Shown: one piece after another, positions 15,646 to 23,923 of the stretch | Layout: each line of letters starts with the position of its first letter | Position numbering within the stretch: the stretch's first letter is position 1 | From: Gammaproteobacteria bacterium | Lineage (GTDB): Bacteria; Pseudomonadota; Gammaproteobacteria; Burkholderiales; Sulfuricellaceae | NCBI GenBank assembly: GCA_018824405.1 | Contig: JAHJGO010000005.1 | Coordinates: 19,226-83,225 of the forward strand | DNA length: 64,000 nucleotides | Reading direction: 5' to 3' | Made by a program: the position numbers and the translations under genes | The notes under the pieces: generated by a model | The model's input: only the letters and a program-made list of their open reading frames with translations | What the model was told of the DNA's origin: nothing | Databases searched by the model: none

Positions 15646-18500
15646 CGCGGTATCTCCAGATTGAAAGTGGCGCCCTGACCAGGCGCACTCTCTGCCCATA
15701 CACGCCCGCCCATGCGCTGCATGGCCTTGCGGACAATGGCCAGGCCGACGCCGGTGCCAGGGTAATCTTCGGCGCGTAGCAAGCGCTGGAAAATATCGAA
15801 GATGCGGTCGTGAAACTGCATGTCGAAGCCAATTCCGTTGTCATGCAACTCCAGAATAACAGATTTTTCTGCGCTCGTGCCACGTATCGTCAGTGTCGGA
15901 GGATGGCTGTCACGGGTGAACTTGAGCGCGTTGTCGAGCAGATTGCGCAGTACCATGGCCAGCCCCTCCGGGTCGGCACGGGCGGTCAACTCCTGCAGTC
16001 CCTGTATCTCGACGATCATGCCGCGGGCATCGATATCCGTCCGCCGCTCGTCGAGGATGTCGGCTACCAGGCGAGCCAGGTTCACGCTCTGTCCGGTCAG
16101 GCTGCGCCGCTCCATGCGGGAATAGGCCAGCAGATCCTCGATGAGTGCATCCATCTGTTCCACACCAAGGCGAACGTTGCTCAGAAACAGGCGTCCTTCC
16201 TCGTCGAGTTGGCCCTGGTATTGCTCCTGCAGCAGCCGGCTGTAGCCGTCGATGCCGCGCAATGGTGCCTTCAGGTCGTGGGATACGGAATAGGTGAAGG
16301 TCTCCAGCTCCTTGTTTGCGGTGGCCAGTTCTGTAGTGCGCAGTTTTACCCGCTGTTCCAGTTCGGTATTGAGTTGGCGGACCTCGTCTTCCATGTGCTT
16401 GCGCGCTGAGATGTCATTGATGGCGGCAAAGATGGCCGGTTCGCCTTCGAAATCCACGATGGAAGCGGAAACAAGGGCCCAGAAGATATGTCCATCCATC
16501 GCCGCCATGAGCACCTCGAGATCATCCACGCGGCCATCTTTTCGCAGCAGTTCAATGAAATGATTGCGCTGCTCCGGGTCCTTGTAAAATCTGTCTGCGG
16601 GTTGGCCGATCCCTTGCTCACGTGATATTCCATACTGGATTTCCGCACGGTGATTGCCATATAACAGTATACCGTCCCGCAAGCGGGAGAGAACGGCAGG
16701 AAAGGGAGCCATTTCGAGCAATGACCGATAGCGGGCTTCACTCTCCAGCAAAGCCAGCCCAGCAAGTTTTCGCTCGGTAATGTCCTCCGAGAAGATAACG
16801 ATGCCACCGACGGCACCATCTGCCGCATGCCAGGGACGCATTTCCCAGCGCAGCCACTGAACAGTGCCATTCGCCCGCTCGAAACGATCCTCGCTGGCCT
16901 GCACCACCTCGCCGGCCAGTCCGCGGCGATGTATGGTCTTCCAGTGTTCCGAAATCTCAGGAAAGATTTCGTAATGGGACCGGCCGATGATGTCGCTGTC
17001 TTCCAGTCCATAGTCCGTTAGCCAGCGGCGACTGGCAGCCAGATAATGCATTTCGTGGTCGAACATGGCCAAGGCGGCCGGTGCGTGTTCGATGAATACC
17101 CGCAGTCTTGTTTCGCTTTCCAGTAAAGCCTCTTCGGCCAGTTTGCGCTCGGTGATGTCCAGCGCGGTGCCATAGTAACGGTGTGGCTTGCCTTGAGCGT
17201 CGAAATCAGTAGCGCAATTAATCTCAATCCAGCGGGAACTGCCATCTGGCCGTAACAGATGGGAGAGTAGTGGCGGTAATTGCTCACCGGGAAGCAATTT
17301 CTCCAGTCGGGATAAATAGTCCTCGTGGGTGATCCGTGCATCAGGATGTATCCAGCCGCGCAGAGTGGGCCAATCCAGTTCAGTTGGTGAACGGCCGGCA
17401 ATGCGGAAAAGTTCGTTCGACCACTGGATATGGCCGCTGGCGATATCTATCGACCAATCTCCCAGGTGGGCGATAGTCTGGGCCTGCTCCATAATGGCTT
17501 TGCGCCGGGATAGCTGCTGTTTAAGCTGATGGTTCCACAACAGCATGACGATATAGCCGAGCAGTCCCATGCTAATTAAACCGAGTAACCAGGGAAATAG
17601 ACGAGAGGCCAGGGTGGGCTGGCTCAGGCGCTGGATTTCATCGGCATGCATCGGTATCCAATGTTGCCAGATTTGAGTCCGTTGTTTGGTGGGTATGGCG
17701 GCCAGCGCCTTGTCGAGAAGTCTGGCCAGTTGAGGCCAGTCCTTGCGTACGCCGAAGCGCTGGCCATTATCCTCCATGTCAAATGCGGCATTCACCTTGA
17801 GGTTGGCAATGCCGTACTGGCTCGCAAGAAAGGTGTTTACACCCAGCACGCCAACATAGCCATCCGCCATGCCCGAGGCAACTGCCCGCAGGCCGTCCAG
17901 CGGCGTGGTGACGTAGGATGGGCGAATTGCCGGATAGAGAGCAATAAGCTGTTTGCTGGAAGAGTAGCCTTCTACCAGGGCCATGCGCAAAACTGGCAAT
18001 TCATCCAGCGAACGCATCTGCCGGGCATCCTTGCGAGTCATGATGACCAGAGGGGTGGGCAGGTAGATGCGGCTGAACTCCAGAAAGGCTTCCCTTTCTG
18101 GTAAATGCACCACCGTTGCAACAGCATCGATGCGATGCTGCTGCACGGCCTCCATGAGTTGCGGCCAATTCAGGTTGCTGACGATCTCGAAGCGAAGGTT
18201 CAGCGTTCGTTCGATATGGGTCAGGAAATCACGAACTACGCCCTGCAATTGTCCGTTTTCATCGACGAAGGAGTAGGGACCATAGTTAGAGTCTATGCCC
18301 AGACGGATCACAGGGTGAGCAGCAAGCCATTCTGCCTCTTCCTGAGAAAGAGACAGTGAGCTCGTGATGGCGCCCTCTTGAGCCTGGGCATGACAGGCAA
18401 AACCCAGAAACACCAAACTCAGCAGGGAAATAAGCCAGGCGCGCGTCTTTTGGCCAATGGAACCGTATTTTGCGGCTGTTATCACCCGTATGGGCTCCAC
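15642..18500 (-). CDS. sensor histidine kinase with periplasmic SBP_bac_3 sensor and PAS domains
   Basis: A 952-residue membrane kinase. A signal-like hydrophobic N terminus (LISLLSLVFLGFACHAQAQ, residues 23-41) leads into a periplasmic solute-binding-type domain (about 55-285; VIRLGIDSNYGPYSFVDENG). One membrane segment (about 305-330) leads to three PAS/PAC domains (about 340-690). HisKA follows with the phospho-acceptor His in SVSHDLKAPLRG, then a HATPase domain (NLLDNALKFT ... GTGVGLAIVRKAM). The BvgS/EvgS-like sensor suggests amino acids or similar small ligands, but the ligand is unknown. It has no attached receiver; the separate receiver and the GGDEF/EAL protein downstream take that part. 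An earlier or later Met start cannot be excluded. Confidence 0.92.
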   Translation of the reverse strand: MEPIRVITAAKYGSIGQKTRAWLISLLSLVFLGFACHAQAQEGAITSSLSLSQEEAEWLAAHPVIRLGIDSNYGPYSFVDENGQLQGVVRDFLTHIERTLNLRFEIVSNLNWPQLMEAVQQHRIDAVATVVHLPEREAFLEFSRIYLPTPLVIMTRKDARQMRSLDELPVLRMALVEGYSSSKQLIALYPAIRPSYVTTPLDGLRAVASGMADGYVGVLGVNTFLASQYGIANLKVNAAFDMEDNGQRFGVRKDWPQLARLLDKALAAIPTKQRTQIWQHWIPMHADEIQRLSQPTLASRLFPWLLGLISMGLLGYIVMLLWNHQLKQQLSRRKAIMEQAQTIAHLGDWSIDIASGHIQWSNELFRIAGRSPTELDWPTLRGWIHPDARITHEDYLSRLEKLLPGEQLPPLLSHLLRPDGSSRWIEINCATDFDAQGKPHRYYGTALDITERKLAEEALLESETRLRVFIEHAPAALAMFDHEMHYLAASRRWLTDYGLEDSDIIGRSHYEIFPEISEHWKTIHRRGLAGEVVQASEDRFERANGTVQWLRWEMRPWHAADGAVGGIVIFSEDITERKLAGLALLESEARYRSLLEMAPFPAVLSRLRDGILLYGNHRAEIQYGISREQGIGQPADRFYKDPEQRNHFIELLRKDGRVDDLEVLMAAMDGHIFWALVSASIVDFEGEPAIFAAINDISARKHMEDEVRQLNTELEQRVKLRTTELATANKELETFTYSVSHDLKAPLRGIDGYSRLLQEQYQGQLDEEGRLFLSNVRLGVEQMDALIEDLLAYSRMERRSLTGQSVNLARLVADILDERRTDIDARGMIVEIQGLQELTARADPEGLAMVLRNLLDNALKFTRDSHPPTLTIRGTSAEKSVILELHDNGIGFDMQFHDRIFDIFQRLLRAEDYPGTGVGLAIVRKAMQRMGGRVWAESAPGQGATFNLEIPR

Positions 18501-18817
18501 TGCGTGTAAATGTCAGTTGCTGCTCGGGATTTTTCCCTGCAAATGCATCCCGGAGGCTGTCCTGCGGTATAAAGCAGGGTGCACTTGTGGCAGGGCAATT
18601 TACATATGAGCTTCGGCGCGGCCAAATGAACTGGAGTAATAAACATTTCTATCGCCCTATTCGAAGTGCATCGATTTGCGCAATAACGGCGTACACGGCT
18701 TTTAGTATTCCAGGATCATAATGCACGATTGAAATTGCTTGATCAAGCAGGCCTTTTTTTCGCGGCTTGAGCGCGGGTTTGCGGTCTGGCTGTGGCCGTA
18801 ACAAACCCTTATCTAAA
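18501..18817. other. 317-base gap, no confident gene
   Basis: This gap should hold the promoter of the sensor kinase (start 18500, - strand) and the end of the sorbosone-dehydrogenase-like transcript. A perfect 14-base palindrome, TGCTTGATCAAGCA (18736-18749), is followed on the + strand by GGCCTTTTTTT, like a short terminator hairpin, yet no + strand gene precedes it. On the - strand an open frame of about 50 codons runs through the gap to a stop at 18649 without a clear start or known similarity. No convincing promoter was recognised. Confidence 0.4.
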
Positions 18818-19915
18818 TCATTTTTTATTTTTGTAAACAATGCGGTAAATCGCACCTGCCTTGTCGTCTGAAACCAGCAGGGCACCGTCCGGCATGACTT
18901 GCAGATCCACCGGACGGCCCCAGGCCAGACCGAGGTGCAGCCAGCCCTCGGCAAAAACTTCATAGCCGCTCGGTCGCCCATCCTTAAGGCGGACCAGGGT
19001 AATGCGGTAGCCGCCGGGCGGGAAGCGATTCCAGGAGCCATGCTCGGCAATGAAAATCTGGTTGTGGTAGGCCGCAGGAAACTGTCTGCCGGTGTAAAAA
19101 CGCATCCCCAGGGAGGCCACGTGGGCGCCCAATTCCTGCGCTGCGGGCGTGAATTCGCTGCAGGCTCTCTTGGCGCCGAACTCCGGGTCGGCGATGTTTT
19201 TGCCGTGGCAATAGGGATAGCCGAAATGCATGCCGGGCCGGGGAGCATGGTTCAGTTCATCGGGAGGGCGTTCGTTGCCCAGCCAGTCGCGGCCATTGTC
19301 GGTGAACCACAATTCCCCGGTTGCGGGATGCCAGTCGAAGCCTACCGTGTTGCGTACACCACGGGCGAACTGTTCCAGTCCGCTGCCGTCCGCCCGCATG
19401 CGGAAAATCGCGGCATAGCGCGTCGGGTCGGGCTCGCAGATATTGCATGGCGCCCCGACCGGGACGTAAAGCAGACCATCCGGCCCGAAGCGGATGAATT
19501 TCCAGCCGTGGTGCGCATCCGCCGGGAAGCTCTCATTCACGACTGCCGGCTTGGGCGGATTGTCGAGGCGGGTTTCGATGGCGTCGTAGCGCAAAATGCG
19601 GTTCACTTCGGCTACATATAGCGCGCCGTCCCGAAAGGCTACGCCGTTGGGCATGTTTAGTCCGGAGGCCAGCGTTAGCACCCGTTCCGCTCGCCCATCG
19701 CCATCACGGTCCTGCAGCGCGTAAACTTTGCCTTCTTTTCGCGTGCCGACAAACAGCGTGCCACCCGCTCCCAGCGTCATCGAACGGGCGCCCGGAAGTT
19801 TGTCTGCAAAAACCGCTATGGAGAAGCCAGGGGGGAGCCGGATGTCACCCAGTGGCAGATCGCTGGCAAGCGCTGTGGAACTGGTGAAAAACAGAAAGAA
19901 AAACAGGTGCATCAT
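18818..19915 (-). CDS. exported PQQ-type sugar (sorbosone) dehydrogenase-like beta-propeller protein
   Basis: A 365-residue protein with an N-terminal signal peptide (MMHLFFFLFFTSSTALAS) that places it in the periplasm. The mature part is a six-bladed-propeller protein of the glucose/sorbosone dehydrogenase group: LPPGFSIAVFADKLPGARSM at the start, then ADAHHGWKFIRFGPDG, FDWHPATGELWFTDNGRD and FIAEHGSWNR. Related enzymes oxidise sugars using PQQ, but many members have no known substrate. The start at 19915 is one of two adjacent ATGs behind GGGAGGG. It lies downstream of the kinase/phosphatase gene on the same strand, with two small hairpins in the 126-base gap. It is probably a separate transcription unit, and no link to nitrate metabolism is evident. 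Confidence 0.8.
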   Translation of the reverse strand: MMHLFFFLFFTSSTALASDLPLGDIRLPPGFSIAVFADKLPGARSMTLGAGGTLFVGTRKEGKVYALQDRDGDGRAERVLTLASGLNMPNGVAFRDGALYVAEVNRILRYDAIETRLDNPPKPAVVNESFPADAHHGWKFIRFGPDGLLYVPVGAPCNICEPDPTRYAAIFRMRADGSGLEQFARGVRNTVGFDWHPATGELWFTDNGRDWLGNERPPDELNHAPRPGMHFGYPYCHGKNIADPEFGAKRACSEFTPAAQELGAHVASLGMRFYTGRQFPAAYHNQIFIAEHGSWNRFPPGGYRITLVRLKDGRPSGYEVFAEGWLHLGLAWGRPVDLQVMPDGALLVSDDKAGAIYRIVYKNKK

Positions 19916-19934
19916 CTGGGTCCCTCCCGGCATG

Positions 19935-19968
19935 GGTCTAAATAAAGACCAGCCGCAATGAAAGCGGC
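19935..19968 (-). other. tandem small hairpins upstream of the sorbosone-dehydrogenase-like gene
   Basis: GGTCT-aaataa-AGACC (19935-19950) and GCCGC-aatgaaa-GCGGC (19952-19968) are adjacent perfect stems. On the - strand they fall after the kinase/phosphatase gene stop and before the ribosome site of the next gene. They may be a weak terminator or 5' leader structure. Confidence 0.35.
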
Positions 19969-20041
19969 GCCCCTTTTAGAGTGGAACTCTTCGTATGGGC
20001 GTAAGTTCCCCGGTCCACCCATTTCACCAACAGATGGACTG

Positions 20042-21769
20042 TCAGCCTTTCAGCAGGAAATAGCCCAGTATCAGAATCAACACCAGCTGGATCATGGATA
20101 ATCCTTTCCAGAAGCCCAGCGGGTTGCGTTCCAGCAAGGGGCGATTCCGCCCCTCGTTGAGCAGGCTCTGGTTCGGGTGGGTCAGATCAGCGACAAATTC
20201 TGATTCGATTTCATAACGCCGGTTGGGGTGGGGGTGGGTGGCTTTTTCCAGCGCGGCATCCACCCAGTCCGGAATGGCAGGGTTGTGCAGCCGGGCGGAA
20301 GTGTAGGTAAATTTCTTGCGTGCGGCCTGTTCCGGGGTGATTTCGCCATAGGGCAGATGACCGGTGAACATTTCATAGGCGATTACGCCCAGCGAGAAAA
20401 TATCCGAGCGGTTGCTGCCTTGTTCGCCCCTGAAGTATTCCGGAGCGGAATAACTGGCGGTGCCGACGATGTGCTTGTGCTCCAGCACGCTCTGGGTTTC
20501 GGCCAGCCCGGCGATGCGAGTGGAGCCGAAATCGATGATTTTCAGGGTGTTGTTGCGGTCGATCAGGATGTTGTCCGGCTTCAGGTCCTGGTGAATCATT
20601 TCCATCCGGTGCATGGCGCGCAGGCCGCGTGCGATCTGGTCCATCGTGGCGCGGACCCGGTCCACGCCGGGGTTTGGGTTGTCCCGCATCCACTGGCGCA
20701 GGGTCTGGCCTTCGATGTATTCGACCACGCTGTAAAGAAAGGTGCGAGCCCGTGAGGTGCGATCGCAGACCTTGATCAGGTGCGGGGAGTCCAGCCGCTT
20801 TGCCACCCATTCCTCGAGCAGAAACTGCTCGATGTAGAGAGGATCGTCGTTGTAATTCTGCGAGGGGGTTTTGATGACTACCTTTTTCTCGGGGGAGTCC
20901 AGCGTGTCTTCCGCCAGATAGACCTGGCTGCGCGAGGTGGCGTTCAGTTCGCGCAGGATGCGGTAGCCATCCAGCACCTGTCCGGCCTTGAGGTCGGGGG
21001 GGAAGGGCAGGTTTGTGAGTTGTTCAAAAAACTCGCTTTTGTCGGCTTGCGGTAGTGTATCAATGCAAATCACCTGGCAGGTAATATTGTCCTTGCTGCC
21101 ATGCTTGAGCGCATGCTCTACCAGTGTTTCAGCAGATTTTTGCGCATCTGCGGGAAAGTTGTTCAGTATTTGCTGCACATCCTCCATACGCAGAACGTCA
21201 TGCACGCCGTCGGTTGTGAGGATGAATCTGTCGCCAGCCTGCAGGGTACGGGTGTGATAGTCGATATCCAGTCTTCCATCAATCCCCAGCGCTCGGGCCA
21301 GGTAATCGGTTTCGGCGCCGAAATGCACGCGGTGGTCGCGAGTGAGGCATTCCAGAATGCCCTCGCGCAGCAGGTAGATGCGGCTGTCCCCGACATGAAA
21401 AAGGTGTGCTGTCTGGGATTTCAGAATGATGGCGCTGAAGGTGGTTGCCAGCCCGCAATTGCCGCCATAGAGTTTTTGGCCCTGATTGTAGAGCCACAGG
21501 TTGAGCGCACCCAGCACCTTGGTCGCGGCATGCTTGGTCGACCATGAATCGGGCGTGCTGTAATAATCGTCCAGAAACTGGCGTACCGCAATCTGGCTGG
21601 CGTCCTTGCCGCCTTCACTGGCGCTCACGCCATCTGCAATCGCTATACAGATGCCTTTGCTATCCAGCGTCGAGCCAGTGGGAACAGAGGCGCCAAAAAA
21701 ATCCTCGTTTTGGGCCTTGATGCCGGCAATTGAAGATTGTCCCAGGCTGATAGTCAGGTTTTTGCTCAT
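20042..21769 (-). CDS. PP2C phosphatase / Ser-Thr protein kinase fusion, membrane anchored
   Basis: A 575-residue fusion. Residues about 1-235 are a PP2C phosphatase (AIADGVSASEGGKDAS, LFHVGDSRIYLL, ILTTDGVHDVL with metal-binding Asp residues). Residues about 265-525 are a Hanks-type kinase with invariant Lys in VVIKTP, catalytic loop HQDLKPDNIL, metal-binding DFG in IIDFGSTRI and APE in SYSAPEYF. One C-terminal membrane helix (about 553-573) anchors it with both domains in the cytoplasm. Its start is 58 bases after the narK stop, behind a terminator-like hairpin. Similar phosphatase/kinase fusions are encoded beside nitrate transporters in pseudomonads, so control of nitrate uptake is likely but inferred. 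Confidence 0.9.
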   Translation of the reverse strand: MSKNLTISLGQSSIAGIKAQNEDFFGASVPTGSTLDSKGICIAIADGVSASEGGKDASQIAVRQFLDDYYSTPDSWSTKHAATKVLGALNLWLYNQGQKLYGGNCGLATTFSAIILKSQTAHLFHVGDSRIYLLREGILECLTRDHRVHFGAETDYLARALGIDGRLDIDYHTRTLQAGDRFILTTDGVHDVLRMEDVQQILNNFPADAQKSAETLVEHALKHGSKDNITCQVICIDTLPQADKSEFFEQLTNLPFPPDLKAGQVLDGYRILRELNATSRSQVYLAEDTLDSPEKKVVIKTPSQNYNDDPLYIEQFLLEEWVAKRLDSPHLIKVCDRTSRARTFLYSVVEYIEGQTLRQWMRDNPNPGVDRVRATMDQIARGLRAMHRMEMIHQDLKPDNILIDRNNTLKIIDFGSTRIAGLAETQSVLEHKHIVGTASYSAPEYFRGEQGSNRSDIFSLGVIAYEMFTGHLPYGEITPEQAARKKFTYTSARLHNPAIPDWVDAALEKATHPHPNRRYEIESEFVADLTHPNQSLLNEGRNRPLLERNPLGFWKGLSMIQLVLILILGYFLLKG

Positions 21770-21784
21770 TCTTCTCTCAATAAA

Positions 21785-21806
21785 ACGAAACCCCGCCGAA
21801 GCGGGG
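21785..21806 (-). terminator. intrinsic terminator after narK
   Basis: On the - strand CCCCGC-TTCG-GCGGGG is followed by TTTCGTTTTA: a 6-bp GC stem with a stable tetraloop and a T-rich tail. It starts 22 bases after the narK stop and ends shortly before the kinase/phosphatase start at 21769. The kinase must then depend on read-through or on a promoter inside narK. Confidence 0.75.
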
Positions 21807-21827
21807 CCGTCTTCAGGTGGCGTCTGA

Positions 21828-23297
21828 TCAGTTTACTTCGATCAGTTGCACGGTGCCATCCGGCAATACTTCAGTCATGTGGCCTTTGGGTTCGCGCAGG
21901 AAGAAAAGGATGAACACCAGCACAATGGCTGCAGTCGCACCAATCACCAGAAAGAATATCTGCGTAGAAACCATGGCCAGGACCGTGAGGAAAGCCACGC
22001 CACCGACGTTGCCGTAAGCGCCGGTCATGCCGGCGATCTGCCCGGTCAGGCGGCGCTGGATCAGAGGTACCATGGCATAAACGGCACCCGATCCGGCTTT
22101 CGAGAAGATGCCGCCAAGGGTCGCGGCCAGCACTACTGCTGGCAGGCTCCATTCCGCACTCACATTGCTAAGCATCATAAAGCTTAGTGCGATGCCGATA
22201 AAAACAATAATGAGAGTGACTTTTCTGCCATATTTGTCGCTCAGGATACCACCAGCGGGGCGGGCAATCAGGTTGATGATCGCATAAGAGCCCGCCAGAA
22301 GGCCTGCAGTGACTTTGTCCATCGCAAACATGTCTACATAGAACAGAGCCAGCATGGAGACCACTGCCAGTTCTGTGCCGAATGTCACCATGTATGCCAG
22401 ATCGAGTATGGCTACCTGAGTAAAGGAATAGCGTTGCATTTCCGGAACAGGTTCTTTCAGGATATGGCCATTCACCTGCCATATTTTCCAGGCTTGAACC
22501 AGATAGGTGAATGTCAGGCCTGCATATATGACATAGGCGGTAGTATCGCCCAGTATTTTCATGCCGGAAGGAGACAGTTTCCAGGTCAGTACGCCCAGGG
22601 CCAGATACATGGGAATGTTCATCACCATATACAAGGCCAGATCAAACGGGCTGGTCACTTCCAGTGCGCCCGTTTTTTTGGGCTTGAAATAAGTCGATCC
22701 TTTTGGGGTGTTGCGTGCGCGCCAGTAGAAAAGGCTGCCGTAGGCAATTGAAATAAGGCCTGTAAGGATGATGGCATAACGCCATCCGTCTGGTCCGCCC
22801 ACGCTTGCGGCGATGATGGGCAGCAATCCGGCTGCACCAGCCGAGCCGAAGTTGCCCCAGCCGCCGTAAATGCCTTGCGCTATGCCAGTCTGGCGAGCGG
22901 GAAACCACTCCGATATCATGCGGATTCCAACAACGAAACCAGCACCCACAAAACCGGATAGAAAACGTAATAGCGCCAGTTGCTGAAAATTTTCGGACAT
23001 GGCAAATGCAATACTGATTATTCCACCCGCAATCAGGATTGCCGAAAAAAGGATGCGCGGCCCAAAGCGGTCCACCAGCATGCCGACCAGAATCCGAGCT
23101 GGAATTGTCATTGCTACGTTGAGGATCAGAAGTACCTTGGTTTGCAGATCGGTCAGTTGCAAGGCGTCACGGATAAAGGGCATCAGGGGCGCATGCGCAA
23201 ACCAGACCATGAAGCTGACAAAGAATGCCAGCCAGGTCAGATGCAGGGTGCGAATGTTGGGTTTGGAAAAATCAAGCAGGTTGAAACGGTCGGACAT
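21828..23297 (-). CDS. narK: MFS nitrate/nitrite transporter (NarK family)
   Basis: A 489-residue major-facilitator protein with about twelve hydrophobic segments. The N terminus (FNLLDFSKPNIRTLHLTWLAFFVSF) is followed by the family's early FVSFMVWFAHAPLMP stretch. FVGAGFVVGIRMISEWFP and IYGGWGNFGSAGAAGLLPI hold the conserved Arg and the nitrate signature with Gly-rich helices. The second half repeats the pattern (GGVAFLTVLAM). It exchanges or imports nitrate and nitrite across the inner membrane. Together with NrtABD it gives the cell a second nitrate route. A sigma-54-type promoter lies 48 bases upstream, and the gene is paired with the kinase/phosphatase fusion downstream. The ribosome site is TGGAGCAAATT. 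Confidence 0.93.
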   Translation of the reverse strand: MSDRFNLLDFSKPNIRTLHLTWLAFFVSFMVWFAHAPLMPFIRDALQLTDLQTKVLLILNVAMTIPARILVGMLVDRFGPRILFSAILIAGGIISIAFAMSENFQQLALLRFLSGFVGAGFVVGIRMISEWFPARQTGIAQGIYGGWGNFGSAGAAGLLPIIAASVGGPDGWRYAIILTGLISIAYGSLFYWRARNTPKGSTYFKPKKTGALEVTSPFDLALYMVMNIPMYLALGVLTWKLSPSGMKILGDTTAYVIYAGLTFTYLVQAWKIWQVNGHILKEPVPEMQRYSFTQVAILDLAYMVTFGTELAVVSMLALFYVDMFAMDKVTAGLLAGSYAIINLIARPAGGILSDKYGRKVTLIIVFIGIALSFMMLSNVSAEWSLPAVVLAATLGGIFSKAGSGAVYAMVPLIQRRLTGQIAGMTGAYGNVGGVAFLTVLAMVSTQIFFLVIGATAAIVLVFILFFLREPKGHMTEVLPDGTVQLIEVN

Positions 23298-23344
23298 AAT
23301 TTGCTCCAGTTGGGTGATCCATAAACAAGGATGTCCAACATAGA

Positions 23345-23360
23345 AGCAAAAGGCATGCCA
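23345..23360 (-). promoter_or_regulatory. sigma-54 (-24/-12) promoter of narK
   Basis: Read on the - strand, 23360 to 23345 is TGGCATG-cctt-TTGCT, one mismatch from the consensus TGGCACG-N4-TTGCT with correct GG/GC spacing. The predicted start is about 23334, 37 bases before the narK ATG. A TGGTGCA NtrC half-site (23455-23461) and a looser 17-base match (23424-23440) lie about 100-125 bases upstream. A TATAAT-like hexamer (23363-23368, - strand) nearby is an alternative sigma-70 -10 element without a good -35. Confidence 0.7.
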
Positions 23361-23429
23361 TCATTATAATATATTGATTTAATAGAATATATTGTTTTTT
23401 TACGCGGCGGATAATGGCGTCCGCGCACT

Positions 23430-23449
23430 AAAACCGGGCACGATGCCCG
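23430..23449 (-). terminator. intrinsic terminator after the FliL-like gene
   Basis: On the - strand CGGGCA-TCG-TGCCCG is followed by GTTTTAG. It lies about 33 bases after the FliL-like stop and separates that gene from narK. The hairpin overlaps one candidate NtrC site for narK. Confidence 0.6.
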
Positions 23450-23482
23450 TTTAATGGTGCAGGTTGAAAGTTTTAATCGGCA

Positions 23483-23878
23483 TTATTGAATTACGAAAGA
23501 TTCGAACAGGACGTCCGTCACACCGGCCTTGGCGTCCAGCTTCAGCACCTTGTTGATAGCAGACCTGATAAGGCCGGTTACTTTCTTTTTGCCGGCCAGA
23601 GTCGCAAGTTCTTCCCCGCTCTGGCTGCTGAGCAACAGAATCAGTTCGTGGCGAATGACAGGGCTCCAGCCCTTGATGGATTCAGCTATCTTGGGGTCGG
23701 CAACTTTGAGCGACATATCGACCTGCAGATATTGCGTCAATCCCTGCAAGTTGACAGTGAAGGTCTCCAGTTTGGCGTATGAAGAAGCGCCACCCTCTTT
23801 GGACCCCCCGCCACTGGCCTGGGCTGAGGCAGAAACAAATAACAGGGCGGCAAGCATTGGAAACCATATAAAGCGCAT
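23483..23878 (-). CDS. FliL-like protein with N-terminal signal/anchor
   Basis: A 131-residue protein whose C-terminal two thirds look like the FliL periplasmic domain (AKLETFTVNLQ, YLQVDMSLKVADPKIAESI, SPVIRHELILLLSSQS, then a short helix and VLFESFVIQ). FliL sits at the flagellar motor and acts with the stator. The N terminus is a short hydrophobic stretch (MRFIWFPMLAALLFVSASAQA) followed by a Gly/Ser linker. It reads as a cleavable signal peptide (after AQA) as easily as an anchor. No other flagellar structural gene is near; it sits between cbbO and narK. The start at 23878 has AAGGAAT upstream. It may be a second FliL copy acting with a different motor or complex. Confidence 0.75.
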   Translation of the reverse strand: MRFIWFPMLAALLFVSASAQASGGGSKEGGASSYAKLETFTVNLQGLTQYLQVDMSLKVADPKIAESIKGWSPVIRHELILLLSSQSGEELATLAGKKKVTGLIRSAINKVLKLDAKAGVTDVLFESFVIQ

Positions 23879-23923
23879 TTTTATTCCTTGGTATAAATCA
23901 GGGTACAAGTTAATCAGAATTGG

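Noticed and set aside
23345..23370. Sigma-70 promoter (TATAAT) as the narK promoter
   Set aside because: There is no acceptable -35 at the right distance in this AT-rich stretch, while the sigma-54 element next to it is nearly perfect. It is kept only as an alternative.
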